Shown here: one piece after another, positions 6,488 through 13,281 of the stretch | Position numbering within the stretch: position 1 is the stretch's first letter | Layout of the letters: every line of letters starts with the position of its first letter | Assembly: GCA_036824465.1 (NCBI GenBank) | Contig: DAITAC010000082.1 | Coordinates: 1-17,578 of the forward strand | Length of the DNA: 17,578 nucleotides | Source: JAKOQB01 sp036824465 | GTDB taxonomy: Bacteria; Pseudomonadota; Gammaproteobacteria; Burkholderiales; Burkholderiaceae_F | Reading direction: 5' to 3' | Translations under genes and position numbers: made by a program | The notes under the pieces: generated by a model | Told to the model about the DNA's origin: nothing | What the model saw: only the letters and a program-made list of their open reading frames with translations | Database searches by the model: none

Positions 6488-8734
6488 ATGAACAGACTCA
6501 TGCATGCGCTGGCTGGCGTCGACGTGGCCGCGTTGCTGAACGCCGACGCGCCGATCAAGCTCGATCGGCGCGCATTTCTCAGGGCCACCGGTTTGACCGG
6601 TGGCGGACTGATGCTCGCGATCGGATTACCGGGTGCCAGCCTGCGGCGCACGCACGCGCAACAGCCGGGCGAGAAGTTCGTTTACCCGCCCGCGGCGTTC
6701 ATTCGGATCGCGCCTGACGACACGGTCACGGCTCTGATCAACAAGCTCGAATTCGGCCAGGGTGTTTTCACGTCGATGGCGATGCTGATCGCCGAAGAAC
6801 TCGATTGCGACTGGAACAAGGTGCGCGCCGAACACGCGCCGGCCGCGCAGATCTATGCGCACCCGGGCTTCGGCATCCAGATGACCGGCGGATCGCAGTC
6901 GATCAACTCGAGCTGGCAGCAATATCGACAGATCGGCGCCACCGCGCGCCTGATGTTGCTTCAGGCCGCTGCGCAGCGGTGGGGCGCGCCGATCGAGAAG
7001 CTTGACACCAAAGACTCGGTCGTCTTGGAACTTGGCGGGCAGAAACGGCGCGCGAGCTATGGTTCGCTGGCTGAAGCGGCGATGAAGCTACCAGTGCCAG
7101 CGCGCGTCGGCATCAAGGCCGATCCGCGAGACTTCCGACTGATCGGCAAACCAACGCGCCGCATCGACTCGCGTGAAAAAGTCAACGGCAGCGCGAAGTT
7201 CGGCATCGACCAGAGCCTGCCCAATATGCGCGTCGCCCTCGTCGCCCGACCCCCGGTCTTTGGCGGCAAGGTGGCGAAATTCAATGCCGACAAGGCCAGG
7301 GCGATCAAGGGCATCGAAGCGGTGGTCCAGGTGCCGGTCGATCGCGGGGGCGCCGGCGTCGCCGTGATCGCCAATGGCTACTGGCCCGCGAAGCAGGGGC
7401 GCGATGCGCTCGAGATCGAATGGACGCTGCCGGCCGGTCCGACCTCCGCGGATCAACTCGCGCAGTACAGGCAGCTCGCGCAACAGCCCGGACTGCCGGC
7501 GCGGGTCGAGGGCGACGCGGACGCGATGAAGAGCGCGGCGAGAACCATCACTACGGAATTCGAGTTCCCCTATCTCGCCCACGCACCGATGGAACCCTTG
7601 AACAGCGTGATCGATTTGAAGGCCGACAAGATGACGGTCTGGTGCGGCTCGCAGTTCCAGACCATCGATCAGGTGCTCACCGCGCAGGCGGCCGGACTGA
7701 AACCAGAGCAGGTCGAACTTGTCACGATGCTCGCCGGCGGCGGATTCGGCCGTCGCGCCAACCCGACCTCTGACTACCTGGTCGAGGCGGTTCAGGTCGC
7801 GAAGGCGATGAAGACCGCCGGTATCGATGCGCCGGTCAAGGTCATCTGGTCACGCGAGGACGACATCAAGGGCGGTTACTACCGTCCCGCGCACGTGCAT
7901 CGCGTCGTCGTCGGCACCGATGCCAAGGGCATGCCGAGCGCCTGGCAGCACACGATTGTTGGTCAGTCGATCCTCAAGGGCACCGCGTTCGAGAAGTTCC
8001 TGGTCAAGGATGGTGTCGACTCCGTGACCACTGAAGGCGTGGTCGACACGCCGTACCGGCTGCCGAGTTTTCACGTCAGCGTTCATCACCCCGACGTCAA
8101 CGTGCCTGTGCTGTGGTGGCGCTCCGTCGGCAATACGCACACCGCGTATGTGATGGAAACGCTGATCGACGAACTGGCGGTCACCGCGAAGCAGGACCCG
8201 ATTGCCTATCGCCTGGCGCTGCTTGACGCCAAGCACGCCCGCCATCGCGCGGTGCTGAACCTGGTACGTGACAAATCCGGCTGGGGAAAGCCGCCGGCCA
8301 AGGGTCGCGCGCGCGGCGTGGCCATACATGAGAGCTTCGGTTCTGTGGTCGCGCACGTGGTGGAGGTATCCGTCGACAAGAACGAGATCCACGTGCACCG
8401 CGTCACGTCGGCAATCGACTGCGGCACGGCGGTCAACCCGCTCGGCGTTGAGGCGCAGGTGCAGTCGGCGATGGTCTACGGGCTGACCGCTGCGCTGTAC
8501 GGCAAGGTCACGTTGAAGAACGGGCAGGTGGAACAGGGTAATTTCCACGACTACCCGATGCTGAGAATCAACGAAATGCCCGAGATAGCGGTGCATATCG
8601 TGCCCAGCAGCGCCGCGCCGACCGGTGTTGGCGAACCGGGGACGCCACCGATCGCGCCGGCCGTCGCAAATGCCTTATTCGCGCTTACTGGCAAACGGCT
8701 GCGCAAGCTGCCGTTCGATCTCGCCAGCGCGTGA
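6488..8734 (+). CDS. Molybdopterin-binding large subunit of a xanthine-oxidase-family hydroxylase (IorB-like), Tat-exported
   Basis: This 748-residue catalytic subunit would hydroxylate an N-heterocycle or oxidise an aldehyde using water, with electrons passing to the [2Fe-2S] partner. A twin-arginine signal is clear: RRAFLR at 27-32, then a hydrophobic stretch and a likely cleavage site near residue 58 (THAQQ). Molybdopterin-domain motifs include AHAPMEP (364-370), GGGFGRR (417-423) and the near-terminal GVGEPG (713-718), whose Glu716 is the expected catalytic base. Length fits the IorB family. AGGAGA at 6477-6482 overlaps the upstream stop codon, so the two subunits are one operon. No FAD (CoxM-like) subunit or cytochrome c gene is in the window, consistent with two-subunit IorAB enzymes that hand electrons to respiratory carriers. 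The substrate is unknown. Confidence 0.95.
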   Translation: MNRLMHALAGVDVAALLNADAPIKLDRRAFLRATGLTGGGLMLAIGLPGASLRRTHAQQPGEKFVYPPAAFIRIAPDDTVTALINKLEFGQGVFTSMAMLIAEELDCDWNKVRAEHAPAAQIYAHPGFGIQMTGGSQSINSSWQQYRQIGATARLMLLQAAAQRWGAPIEKLDTKDSVVLELGGQKRRASYGSLAEAAMKLPVPARVGIKADPRDFRLIGKPTRRIDSREKVNGSAKFGIDQSLPNMRVALVARPPVFGGKVAKFNADKARAIKGIEAVVQVPVDRGGAGVAVIANGYWPAKQGRDALEIEWTLPAGPTSADQLAQYRQLAQQPGLPARVEGDADAMKSAARTITTEFEFPYLAHAPMEPLNSVIDLKADKMTVWCGSQFQTIDQVLTAQAAGLKPEQVELVTMLAGGGFGRRANPTSDYLVEAVQVAKAMKTAGIDAPVKVIWSREDDIKGGYYRPAHVHRVVVGTDAKGMPSAWQHTIVGQSILKGTAFEKFLVKDGVDSVTTEGVVDTPYRLPSFHVSVHHPDVNVPVLWWRSVGNTHTAYVMETLIDELAVTAKQDPIAYRLALLDAKHARHRAVLNLVRDKSGWGKPPAKGRARGVAIHESFGSVVAHVVEVSVDKNEIHVHRVTSAIDCGTAVNPLGVEAQVQSAMVYGLTAALYGKVTLKNGQVEQGNFHDYPMLRINEMPEIAVHIVPSSAAPTGVGEPGTPPIAPAVANALFALTGKRLRKLPFDLASA

Positions 8735-8777
8735 ATTGCGGCAGAATCGCGCACTGACCCAATTGGAGGAGCCACTC

Positions 8778-9641
8778 ATGTCCATGCAGATTCGCTTGAC
8801 CCACGTTGCCGCCGCCGCGGCCATGCTTGTGCTGGCCACCAGCGTCGCCGCGCAGGCCAAGTCCCGCGCCGATTGCGAACGCGACTACAAACCGCAGGTC
8901 GGCCAGAGCGGTAAGGATGTGGTGTGGGTACCGACGCCAGACGAGTTGGTCACGCGCATGCTGCGCATGGCGCAGACGACGGCGCAGGACTATGTAATCG
9001 ATCTGGGCGCGGGCGACGGCAAGATCGCGATCGCTGCCGCCAAGCAGTTCGGCGCCACTTCGCTCGGCATCGAATACAACCCGGACATGGTCAAGCTCGC
9101 GCAGTGCATGGTGCAGGTCGAGGGCGTGGGGAACAAGACCAAGATCATCCAGGGCGACGTGTTCAAGGAGGATTTCTCCAAGGCAACCGTCGTCACCATG
9201 TACCTGCTGCCGGAGCTGAACCTGCGGTTGCGTCCAATCATCCTCAACATGAAACCCGGGACACGGGTGACGTCGCACCAGTTCACGATGGGTGATTGGG
9301 AACCCGAAGAAACCGCGGAGATTGAATATCGCAGCGCGTACCTGTGGATCGTGCCGGCCAAGGTCGAAGGCAACTGGTCCTTCCGCGAGACGGGCGGCAG
9401 CACGCAGTTCAGCGTCAGCCTGAACCAGAAGTACCAGAAGATCAGCGGCGATGCATCGATGGGATCCAACAAGCAGCCGATCGTGGGCGCCACGCTGCGC
9501 GGTGATGACATCAAGTTCGCGTTCAATGATGACAAGGGCGTCACGCGCACACTGGCCGGCAAGGTCCGCGGCGGTGAATTCACCGGCACGCTGAAAGCCG
9601 CAGGCGGCGGCGAGATCAAGATCGCCGGCTCCCGCAAGTAG
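8778..9641 (+). CDS. Class I SAM-dependent methyltransferase-like protein with signal peptide
   Basis: This 287-residue protein starts at ATG 8778, fixed by a strong GGAGGA site at 8765-8770 with seven-base spacing. Residues 1-27 look like a Sec signal peptide: one arginine, a hydrophobic core AAAAAMLVLATSVA and a likely cut after AQA. Residues about 48-195 form a Rossmann methyltransferase: WVPTPDELVTRML (50-62), the SAM motif VIDLGAGDGKIAI (73-85), acidic GIEYNP (97-102), QGDVF (125-129) and YLLPELNLRLRP (142-153). This resembles the FAM173/ATPSCKMT-like lysine methyltransferase group. Residues about 200-287 are predicted beta-rich and unassigned. An exported protein would not normally meet SAM, so its activity or location is puzzling. 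It lies 43 bases after the hydroxylase gene and a terminator follows it. Confidence 0.88.
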   Translation: MSMQIRLTHVAAAAAMLVLATSVAAQAKSRADCERDYKPQVGQSGKDVVWVPTPDELVTRMLRMAQTTAQDYVIDLGAGDGKIAIAAAKQFGATSLGIEYNPDMVKLAQCMVQVEGVGNKTKIIQGDVFKEDFSKATVVTMYLLPELNLRLRPIILNMKPGTRVTSHQFTMGDWEPEETAEIEYRSAYLWIVPAKVEGNWSFRETGGSTQFSVSLNQKYQKISGDASMGSNKQPIVGATLRGDDIKFAFNDDKGVTRTLAGKVRGGEFTGTLKAAGGGEIKIAGSRK

Positions 9642-9665
9642 CCGGTTGACCAGGGAATGATCATC

Positions 9666-9690
9666 AAGCCCCGCCGCGCGGGGCTTTTTT
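9666..9690 (+). terminator. Rho-independent terminator after the methyltransferase-like gene
   Basis: A perfect nine-base stem (AAGCCCCGC at 9666-9674 with GCGGGGCTT at 9678-9686) closes a three-base loop. A run of six T covers 9685-9690. It is GC-rich, strong and oriented for plus-strand transcription. It ends only 15 bases before the start codon of the permease gene. Confidence 0.93.
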
Positions 9691-9705
9691 CTTCGGAAGA
9701 ACGAG

Positions 9706-11028
9706 ATGAACGCCGCCGCACCGAAACCCGCGTTGTCGATCTTCGACGCCGTGATGATCATCACCGGTATCGTGATCGGCGGCGGCATCTTTGCGTTTCC
9801 GCCGCTCGTCGCTGGGATGACGGGATCGGTGCAATGGATGTTCGGCGCCTGGTTGTTCGGAGCCGCGCTCGCGTTGATCGGCGCGCTGTGTTATGCCGAA
9901 CTCGCCACCACCTTTCCCCATGCCGGCGGCGACTATCACTTCCTCACGCGCGCGTACGGCAAGGACCTGTCGTTCTTTTTCGCCTGGGCGCGCGTGATGG
10001 TGATCACGACCGGCGCGATCGCGCTGCTGGCCTTCGTGTTCGGCGACTACATGACGCGCGTGTATTCACTCGGTGCACAGTCGTCGACGATCTACGCGGT
10101 GCTGGTCGTCCTGGCCCTGACCGCCGTCAACATCGTCGGATTGAAGGAATCGGCGCGTACCCAGAACGTGATGTCGGTCCTGCTCGTGACCGGCATGCTG
10201 CTGGTCGTGATCGCCGGATTCAGCGCACCCGCGCAATCCGCGGTTGCATCCGCGCCGGCTGCCGGCATGCCAGCACTGTTCGGCACGGCGTTGCTCTTCG
10301 TTCTGTTCACCTTCGGCGGCTGGAACGAAGCGGCCTACATTTCGGCCGAGGTCAAGGGTGGCAATCGCGCGATCGTCAAGGTGCTGGTGCTGTCGCTTGG
10401 CCTGGTCACACTGGTGTACCTGCTGTTCATCGCGGCACTGTTGGCTGGCCTGGGATTCGACGGACTGAAGGCGAGCCAGCAGGTCGCGGCCGACGTGATG
10501 AAGAAGGGCTTCGGCACCTTCGGTGAGAAGACCATCGGCGCGGTGGTCGCACTGGCCGCGCTGACCTCGATCAACGCCACCATGATCGTCGCTGCACGCA
10601 CGAACTACTCGGTCGGCAACGACTGGCCAGCGTTTGCGTTCATGGGCAAGTGGAGCGGCGAGCGGGACGCTCCGGTGGCCGCGTTTGTCGTCACCGGCTT
10701 GATCTCCGTCGCGTTGGTGCTGGTCGCCGCCTACAACCAGTCCGGCGTCAAGTTCATGGTCGATTTCACCGCGCCCGTGTTCTGGTTCTTCTTCCTGCTG
10801 ACCGGCGTGGCGCTGTTCGTGCTGCGCTTCAAGGAGCCGCGCATCACACGTCCATTTTCCGTGCCGATGTATCCGATCCTGCCCATCGTGTTTGTCGGCA
10901 CCTGCGCATTCCTGCTCTACCGCAGCCTGCTGTTCACGCTGGAGAACAAGGCGATCCAGATCGCCATCTACGTGATGGCAGCCGGCATCGCGGCGTGGCT
11001 ATACGCGCGCCTGCGGCAAAGGACGTAG
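9706..11028 (+). CDS. APC-superfamily amino acid permease
   Basis: This 440-residue inner-membrane transporter is predicted to move amino acids or related amines. About twelve hydrophobic helices can be placed (roughly 12-34, 43-65, 93-115, 127-147, 156-175, 188-207, 225-247, 279-300, 323-343, 352-374, 389-407 and 416-434). The broken-helix motif GIVIGGGIFAFP (21-32) in TM1 is the substrate-binding loop of the APC fold. YAELATTFPHAGGDYHFLTRAYG-type sequence after TM2 (from residue 63) and FGGWNEAAYISAEVK (203-217) in TM6 are also characteristic. The ATG at 9706 has GGAAGA at 9695-9700. The strong terminator just upstream means its promoter is unclear. It shares a 2-base gap with the next small gene. 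The substrate cannot be assigned. Confidence 0.93.
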   Translation: MNAAAPKPALSIFDAVMIITGIVIGGGIFAFPPLVAGMTGSVQWMFGAWLFGAALALIGALCYAELATTFPHAGGDYHFLTRAYGKDLSFFFAWARVMVITTGAIALLAFVFGDYMTRVYSLGAQSSTIYAVLVVLALTAVNIVGLKESARTQNVMSVLLVTGMLLVVIAGFSAPAQSAVASAPAAGMPALFGTALLFVLFTFGGWNEAAYISAEVKGGNRAIVKVLVLSLGLVTLVYLLFIAALLAGLGFDGLKASQQVAADVMKKGFGTFGEKTIGAVVALAALTSINATMIVAARTNYSVGNDWPAFAFMGKWSGERDAPVAAFVVTGLISVALVLVAAYNQSGVKFMVDFTAPVFWFFFLLTGVALFVLRFKEPRITRPFSVPMYPILPIVFVGTCAFLLYRSLLFTLENKAIQIAIYVMAAGIAAWLYARLRQRT

Positions 11029-11030
11029 CC

Positions 11031-11252
11031 ATGCGCATCCGGCTCGAGGTCTTCGGCGAGCGGATGGATGCGGAGTTCGCCGCGGAGCGCTGGACCTTGT
11101 ACCGGATCGGCAGCGACGGCAAACGCAGCGACAGCGGCCTCGCGATTCCGGCGTTCATTGCGGCGGAGGAGTTCGAGCAGTTCCTGTTCGATCTGCTGCA
11201 TGAAGGGGCAAAGCCGTCGGACTCAACGATTCGCCGTCTACCTGACCTATGA
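11031..11252 (+). CDS. Small conserved hypothetical protein (possibly DUF7661-like)
   Basis: This is a 73-residue soluble protein beginning MRIRLEVFGERMDAEF. It has a likely beta-hairpin with WTLYRIGSDGKRS (21-33), then IPAFI (39-43) and an acidic helix with EEFEQFLFDLLHEGAKP. The pattern of FGxRM, W...Y..G.DGKR, IP and LHE.A recalls small proteins grouped as DUF7661, but this is from memory and not certain. It starts two bases after the permease stop codon and overlaps the next start codon by ATGA, so it is very likely translated as part of that operon. There are no cysteines, membrane segments or catalytic motif. No function is proposed. Confidence 0.75.
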   Translation: MRIRLEVFGERMDAEFAAERWTLYRIGSDGKRSDSGLAIPAFIAAEEFEQFLFDLLHEGAKPSDSTIRRLPDL

Positions 11253-11836
11253 GTTTTGTCGGACTTCTGCTTGCTGCCGGAATCGGACAGCGGTTCGATC
11301 CGACCGGCGCGCGGCTGAAGCTGCTCGAGCCATCGCCGATCGGCGCGCATGCAGGTGCGCCGATCGCGGTCGCCGCGGCGCGCGCCCTGCGCAGCGTGAT
11401 GGCGGACGTTCATGCCGTGGTCCGTCCGGCCACGACGCCACCACAGCAGCAACTGCACGCGCTGCTAACGGCGGAAGGATTTCAGCCGATCGTCTGCGAA
11501 GACGCGCACGAGGGCATGGGCACGTCGCTCGCGTGCGGCGTGCGCGCCACCGCTCGTGCGTCGGGCTGGATCGTCGCACTTGCCGACATGCCGGCCGTTC
11601 GCACTTCCACGATCGCTGCGGTGCTCGCCGCATTGAACGCCGGCGCCGTGACTGCGGCACCCCGCTTCGAAGGTCAGCGCGGCCATCCCGTGGGTCTCTC
11701 GCGCGCCTGTTTCGAAGAGCTGGTGGCGCTACAGGCCGACCAAGGTGCGCGCAGCATCTTGCGCAACCATCCGCCCGTAATGATCGACGTCGACGATCCC
11801 GGCTGCCTGTACGACGTCGATACGCCCGCACCGTGA
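11249..11836 (+). CDS. MobA/MocA-like nucleotidyltransferase
   Basis: This 195-residue protein belongs to the MobA-like NTP transferase fold, which joins CMP or GMP to molybdopterin, or activates other phosphorylated groups. The nucleotide-binding start LAAGIGQRF is at 8-16, followed by the conserved lysine in LKLL (Lys24). The metal-binding ADMP is at 112-115. GQRGHPVGLS (142-151) carries the RGHP signature I associate with MocA, the CTP:molybdopterin cytidylyltransferase. It ends with DVDTP (189-193). The family ending is shorter than in some members. The start overlaps the upstream stop codon by four bases, implying translational coupling. Enzymes of the xanthine-oxidase family in bacteria commonly need the cytosine dinucleotide cofactor, so a link with the hydroxylase operon 2.5 kb upstream is reasonable. 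MobA or an unrelated nucleotidyltransferase remain possible. Confidence 0.9.
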   Translation: MSFVGLLLAAGIGQRFDPTGARLKLLEPSPIGAHAGAPIAVAAARALRSVMADVHAVVRPATTPPQQQLHALLTAEGFQPIVCEDAHEGMGTSLACGVRATARASGWIVALADMPAVRTSTIAAVLAALNAGAVTAAPRFEGQRGHPVGLSRACFEELVALQADQGARSILRNHPPVMIDVDDPGCLYDVDTPAP

Positions 11837-11868
11837 ATGCGCGGCTGCGATCACAGCCCGCCCGGAGC

Positions 11869-11874
11869 TACGCT
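11869..11874 (+). promoter_or_regulatory. Candidate -10 element for the SGNH hydrolase gene
   Basis: TACGCT within GCTACGCTGG lies 29 bases before the start codon at 11904, in a 67-base gap. A -35 candidate (CTGCGA, 11845-11850, 18-base spacing) matches only three of six. Support comes mainly from the near-identical context upstream of the DUF3429 gene (GCTACACTGG). Confidence 0.25.
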
Positions 11875-11903
11875 GGCACCTCAGATGATAGAAGGAAGTC
11901 GAA

Positions 11904-12758
11904 ATGCCGCGCGTCGATCTCATCGGGCCAAACAAGCTCGGCGGCCACGAGGCTGGCGACTTCGATCTGAACCCGTATGCCTTGCGGCTTCTGGCCGAGG
12001 GCGACTCCTGGTTCTCGCTCGGATCAATCCCGGCGCACAACCTGCTGATGGAGCTTCGGTTCGAAAAAAGCGTCGTGGTGCTGGACCTCGCCTATCCGGG
12101 CGATCAAGTGCGCGAGATGTTTCGCCGCATGTGGGACTACGGCGCCGAGTTCGCCAACTGGATGGCGATGCGCAGCACGTGGCGCTGGGACGCCATTCTG
12201 ATGTCCGGCGGCGGGAACGATCTGATCGCGGCCTTTCCGCATCTGCTGCGCGCCGATATCGATCCGGCGAACGTCGCTCCCGCGCGCCCGCAAGACCTCG
12301 TCAATCCGGTCGCGCTCGCGCAACTCGACCGCTACCTGATCGAGAGCTACATCGGCTTTGTCAACTGCCGTGATCGGCCGGACAGTCCCAACGCCGGCGT
12401 GCCGATGATCATCCACACCTACGACTACCCGACGCCGATCAACGCACCGTCACTCGCCTTCGGTCTGCGCACCGGCGGTCCCTGGATCTTCCCGCAACTG
12501 AACGGCCGCATTCCGCGCGAGGCCTGGGTGCCGTTGACCGATTACCTGCTCGATCACGTCGCTGAAACCCTTCTCACGCTGCCGGGACGCTTGCCGGAGT
12601 TCTTCGTGGTCGACACGCGTGGCACCCTGACGCGCGCCGCGCTGGGCGCAACCGGCGAGTCAAATGACTGGGAAAACGAAATTCACCCGAACCCGGGCGG
12701 CTACCGCAAGCTGGCCGCACGAATCGCTGCCGAGGTCCAGAGGCGCGTACCGAGGTAG
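11904..12758 (+). CDS. SGNH/GDSL-type hydrolase
   Basis: This 284-residue protein has the blocks of SGNH esterases and lipases. Block I is AEGDSWFSLG (31-40) with nucleophile Ser35. LDLAYPGDQ (60-68) supplies a likely block II glycine (Gly66). SGGGNDL (101-107) is block III with Asn105. The C-terminal DWENEIHPNPGGYRKLA (255-271) carries the catalytic His261. The usual DxxH aspartate position (258) is Asn here, so the acid could be Asp255 or Glu259. No signal peptide is visible, unlike many secreted family members, so it may act in the cytoplasm. The ATG at 11904 has AAGGAAG just upstream. It seems to be a separate transcription unit, 67 bases after the nucleotidyltransferase gene. The substrate (lipid, acetylated sugar or other ester) cannot be told. 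Confidence 0.85.
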   Translation: MPRVDLIGPNKLGGHEAGDFDLNPYALRLLAEGDSWFSLGSIPAHNLLMELRFEKSVVVLDLAYPGDQVREMFRRMWDYGAEFANWMAMRSTWRWDAILMSGGGNDLIAAFPHLLRADIDPANVAPARPQDLVNPVALAQLDRYLIESYIGFVNCRDRPDSPNAGVPMIIHTYDYPTPINAPSLAFGLRTGGPWIFPQLNGRIPREAWVPLTDYLLDHVAETLLTLPGRLPEFFVVDTRGTLTRAALGATGESNDWENEIHPNPGGYRKLAARIAAEVQRRVPR

Positions 12759-12778
12759 CCCACCGGCGCGGCGACGCC

Positions 12779-13252
12779 ATGTCCTTCGTTCTGTCCGAGC
12801 CCGGCGCGGTAATGCGCGCCTTCCTTCTGTACTGCGTGATCGGCGCCATTGTCGGTGGGTTACTGGCGGCCGCGTACTGGCTGTGGTCACGCCGGCCCGA
12901 CATGCCGCAGGGTTTCTTCCGTCATCCGCCGTCGCGTGCGACCGCTGCGGTGATCGCTGCGGCGAGCTTGCTCGCATTCATCGTGATCGGTGCGCGCGCG
13001 GAGCTGCTGACATTCCATCGGATTGAGATCGTCAACACCCACGTTCGGCTGCATTTTGCGTTTCCAGAGCGATCGGTGGCACTGCCGCGCAGCGAGATCG
13101 AACACATATCGCTTGGCATCGGCGGCGAGAAGGGGTCGACCGTCCGGCTTGTCGTGTACACGCGCCACGGCCAGCGCTACGAAAGCACGCCAACGCCGCG
13201 CGCACGCTTCGACGAAGCGCGCGCCGCCTTGGGCGCAAGATCCGGCCAGTAA
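12779..13252 (+). CDS. Small two-helix membrane protein, unknown function
   Basis: This 157-residue protein has two clear membrane segments (about residues 14-36 and 54-73). A C-terminal soluble part of about 80 residues follows, rich in alternating beta-type sequence (HRIEIVNTHVRLHFAFPERS from 80, then VRLVVYTRHGQRYESTP). That pattern suggests a small beta-domain, possibly PH-like, as in other bacterial membrane-anchored proteins, but I do not recognise a family. The start is uncertain: ATG at 12779 and ATG at 12812 (residue 12) are both possible, and neither has a good ribosome site. It begins 20 bases after the SGNH hydrolase and ends 29 bases before the M61 peptidase on the same strand. 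No catalytic residues are apparent. Confidence 0.7.
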   Translation: MSFVLSEPGAVMRAFLLYCVIGAIVGGLLAAAYWLWSRRPDMPQGFFRHPPSRATAAVIAAASLLAFIVIGARAELLTFHRIEIVNTHVRLHFAFPERSVALPRSEIEHISLGIGGEKGSTVRLVVYTRHGQRYESTPTPRARFDEARAALGARSGQ

Positions 13253-13281
13253 ACTCGCGCGTCTCGATCAGCGAGCACGCG

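Noticed and set aside
9646..9651. TTGACC as the -35 box of a permease promoter
   Set aside because: At 17-base spacing the -10 position falls in the terminator stem (CCCCGC), and no A/T-rich hexamer is available.
8685..9788. A 367-codon open frame on the minus strand opposite the methyltransferase-like gene
   Set aside because: It mirrors the codons of a gene with clear motifs and ribosome site, and its translation is histidine-, arginine- and glutamine-rich without any recognisable fold. Long antisense frames are common at this GC content.
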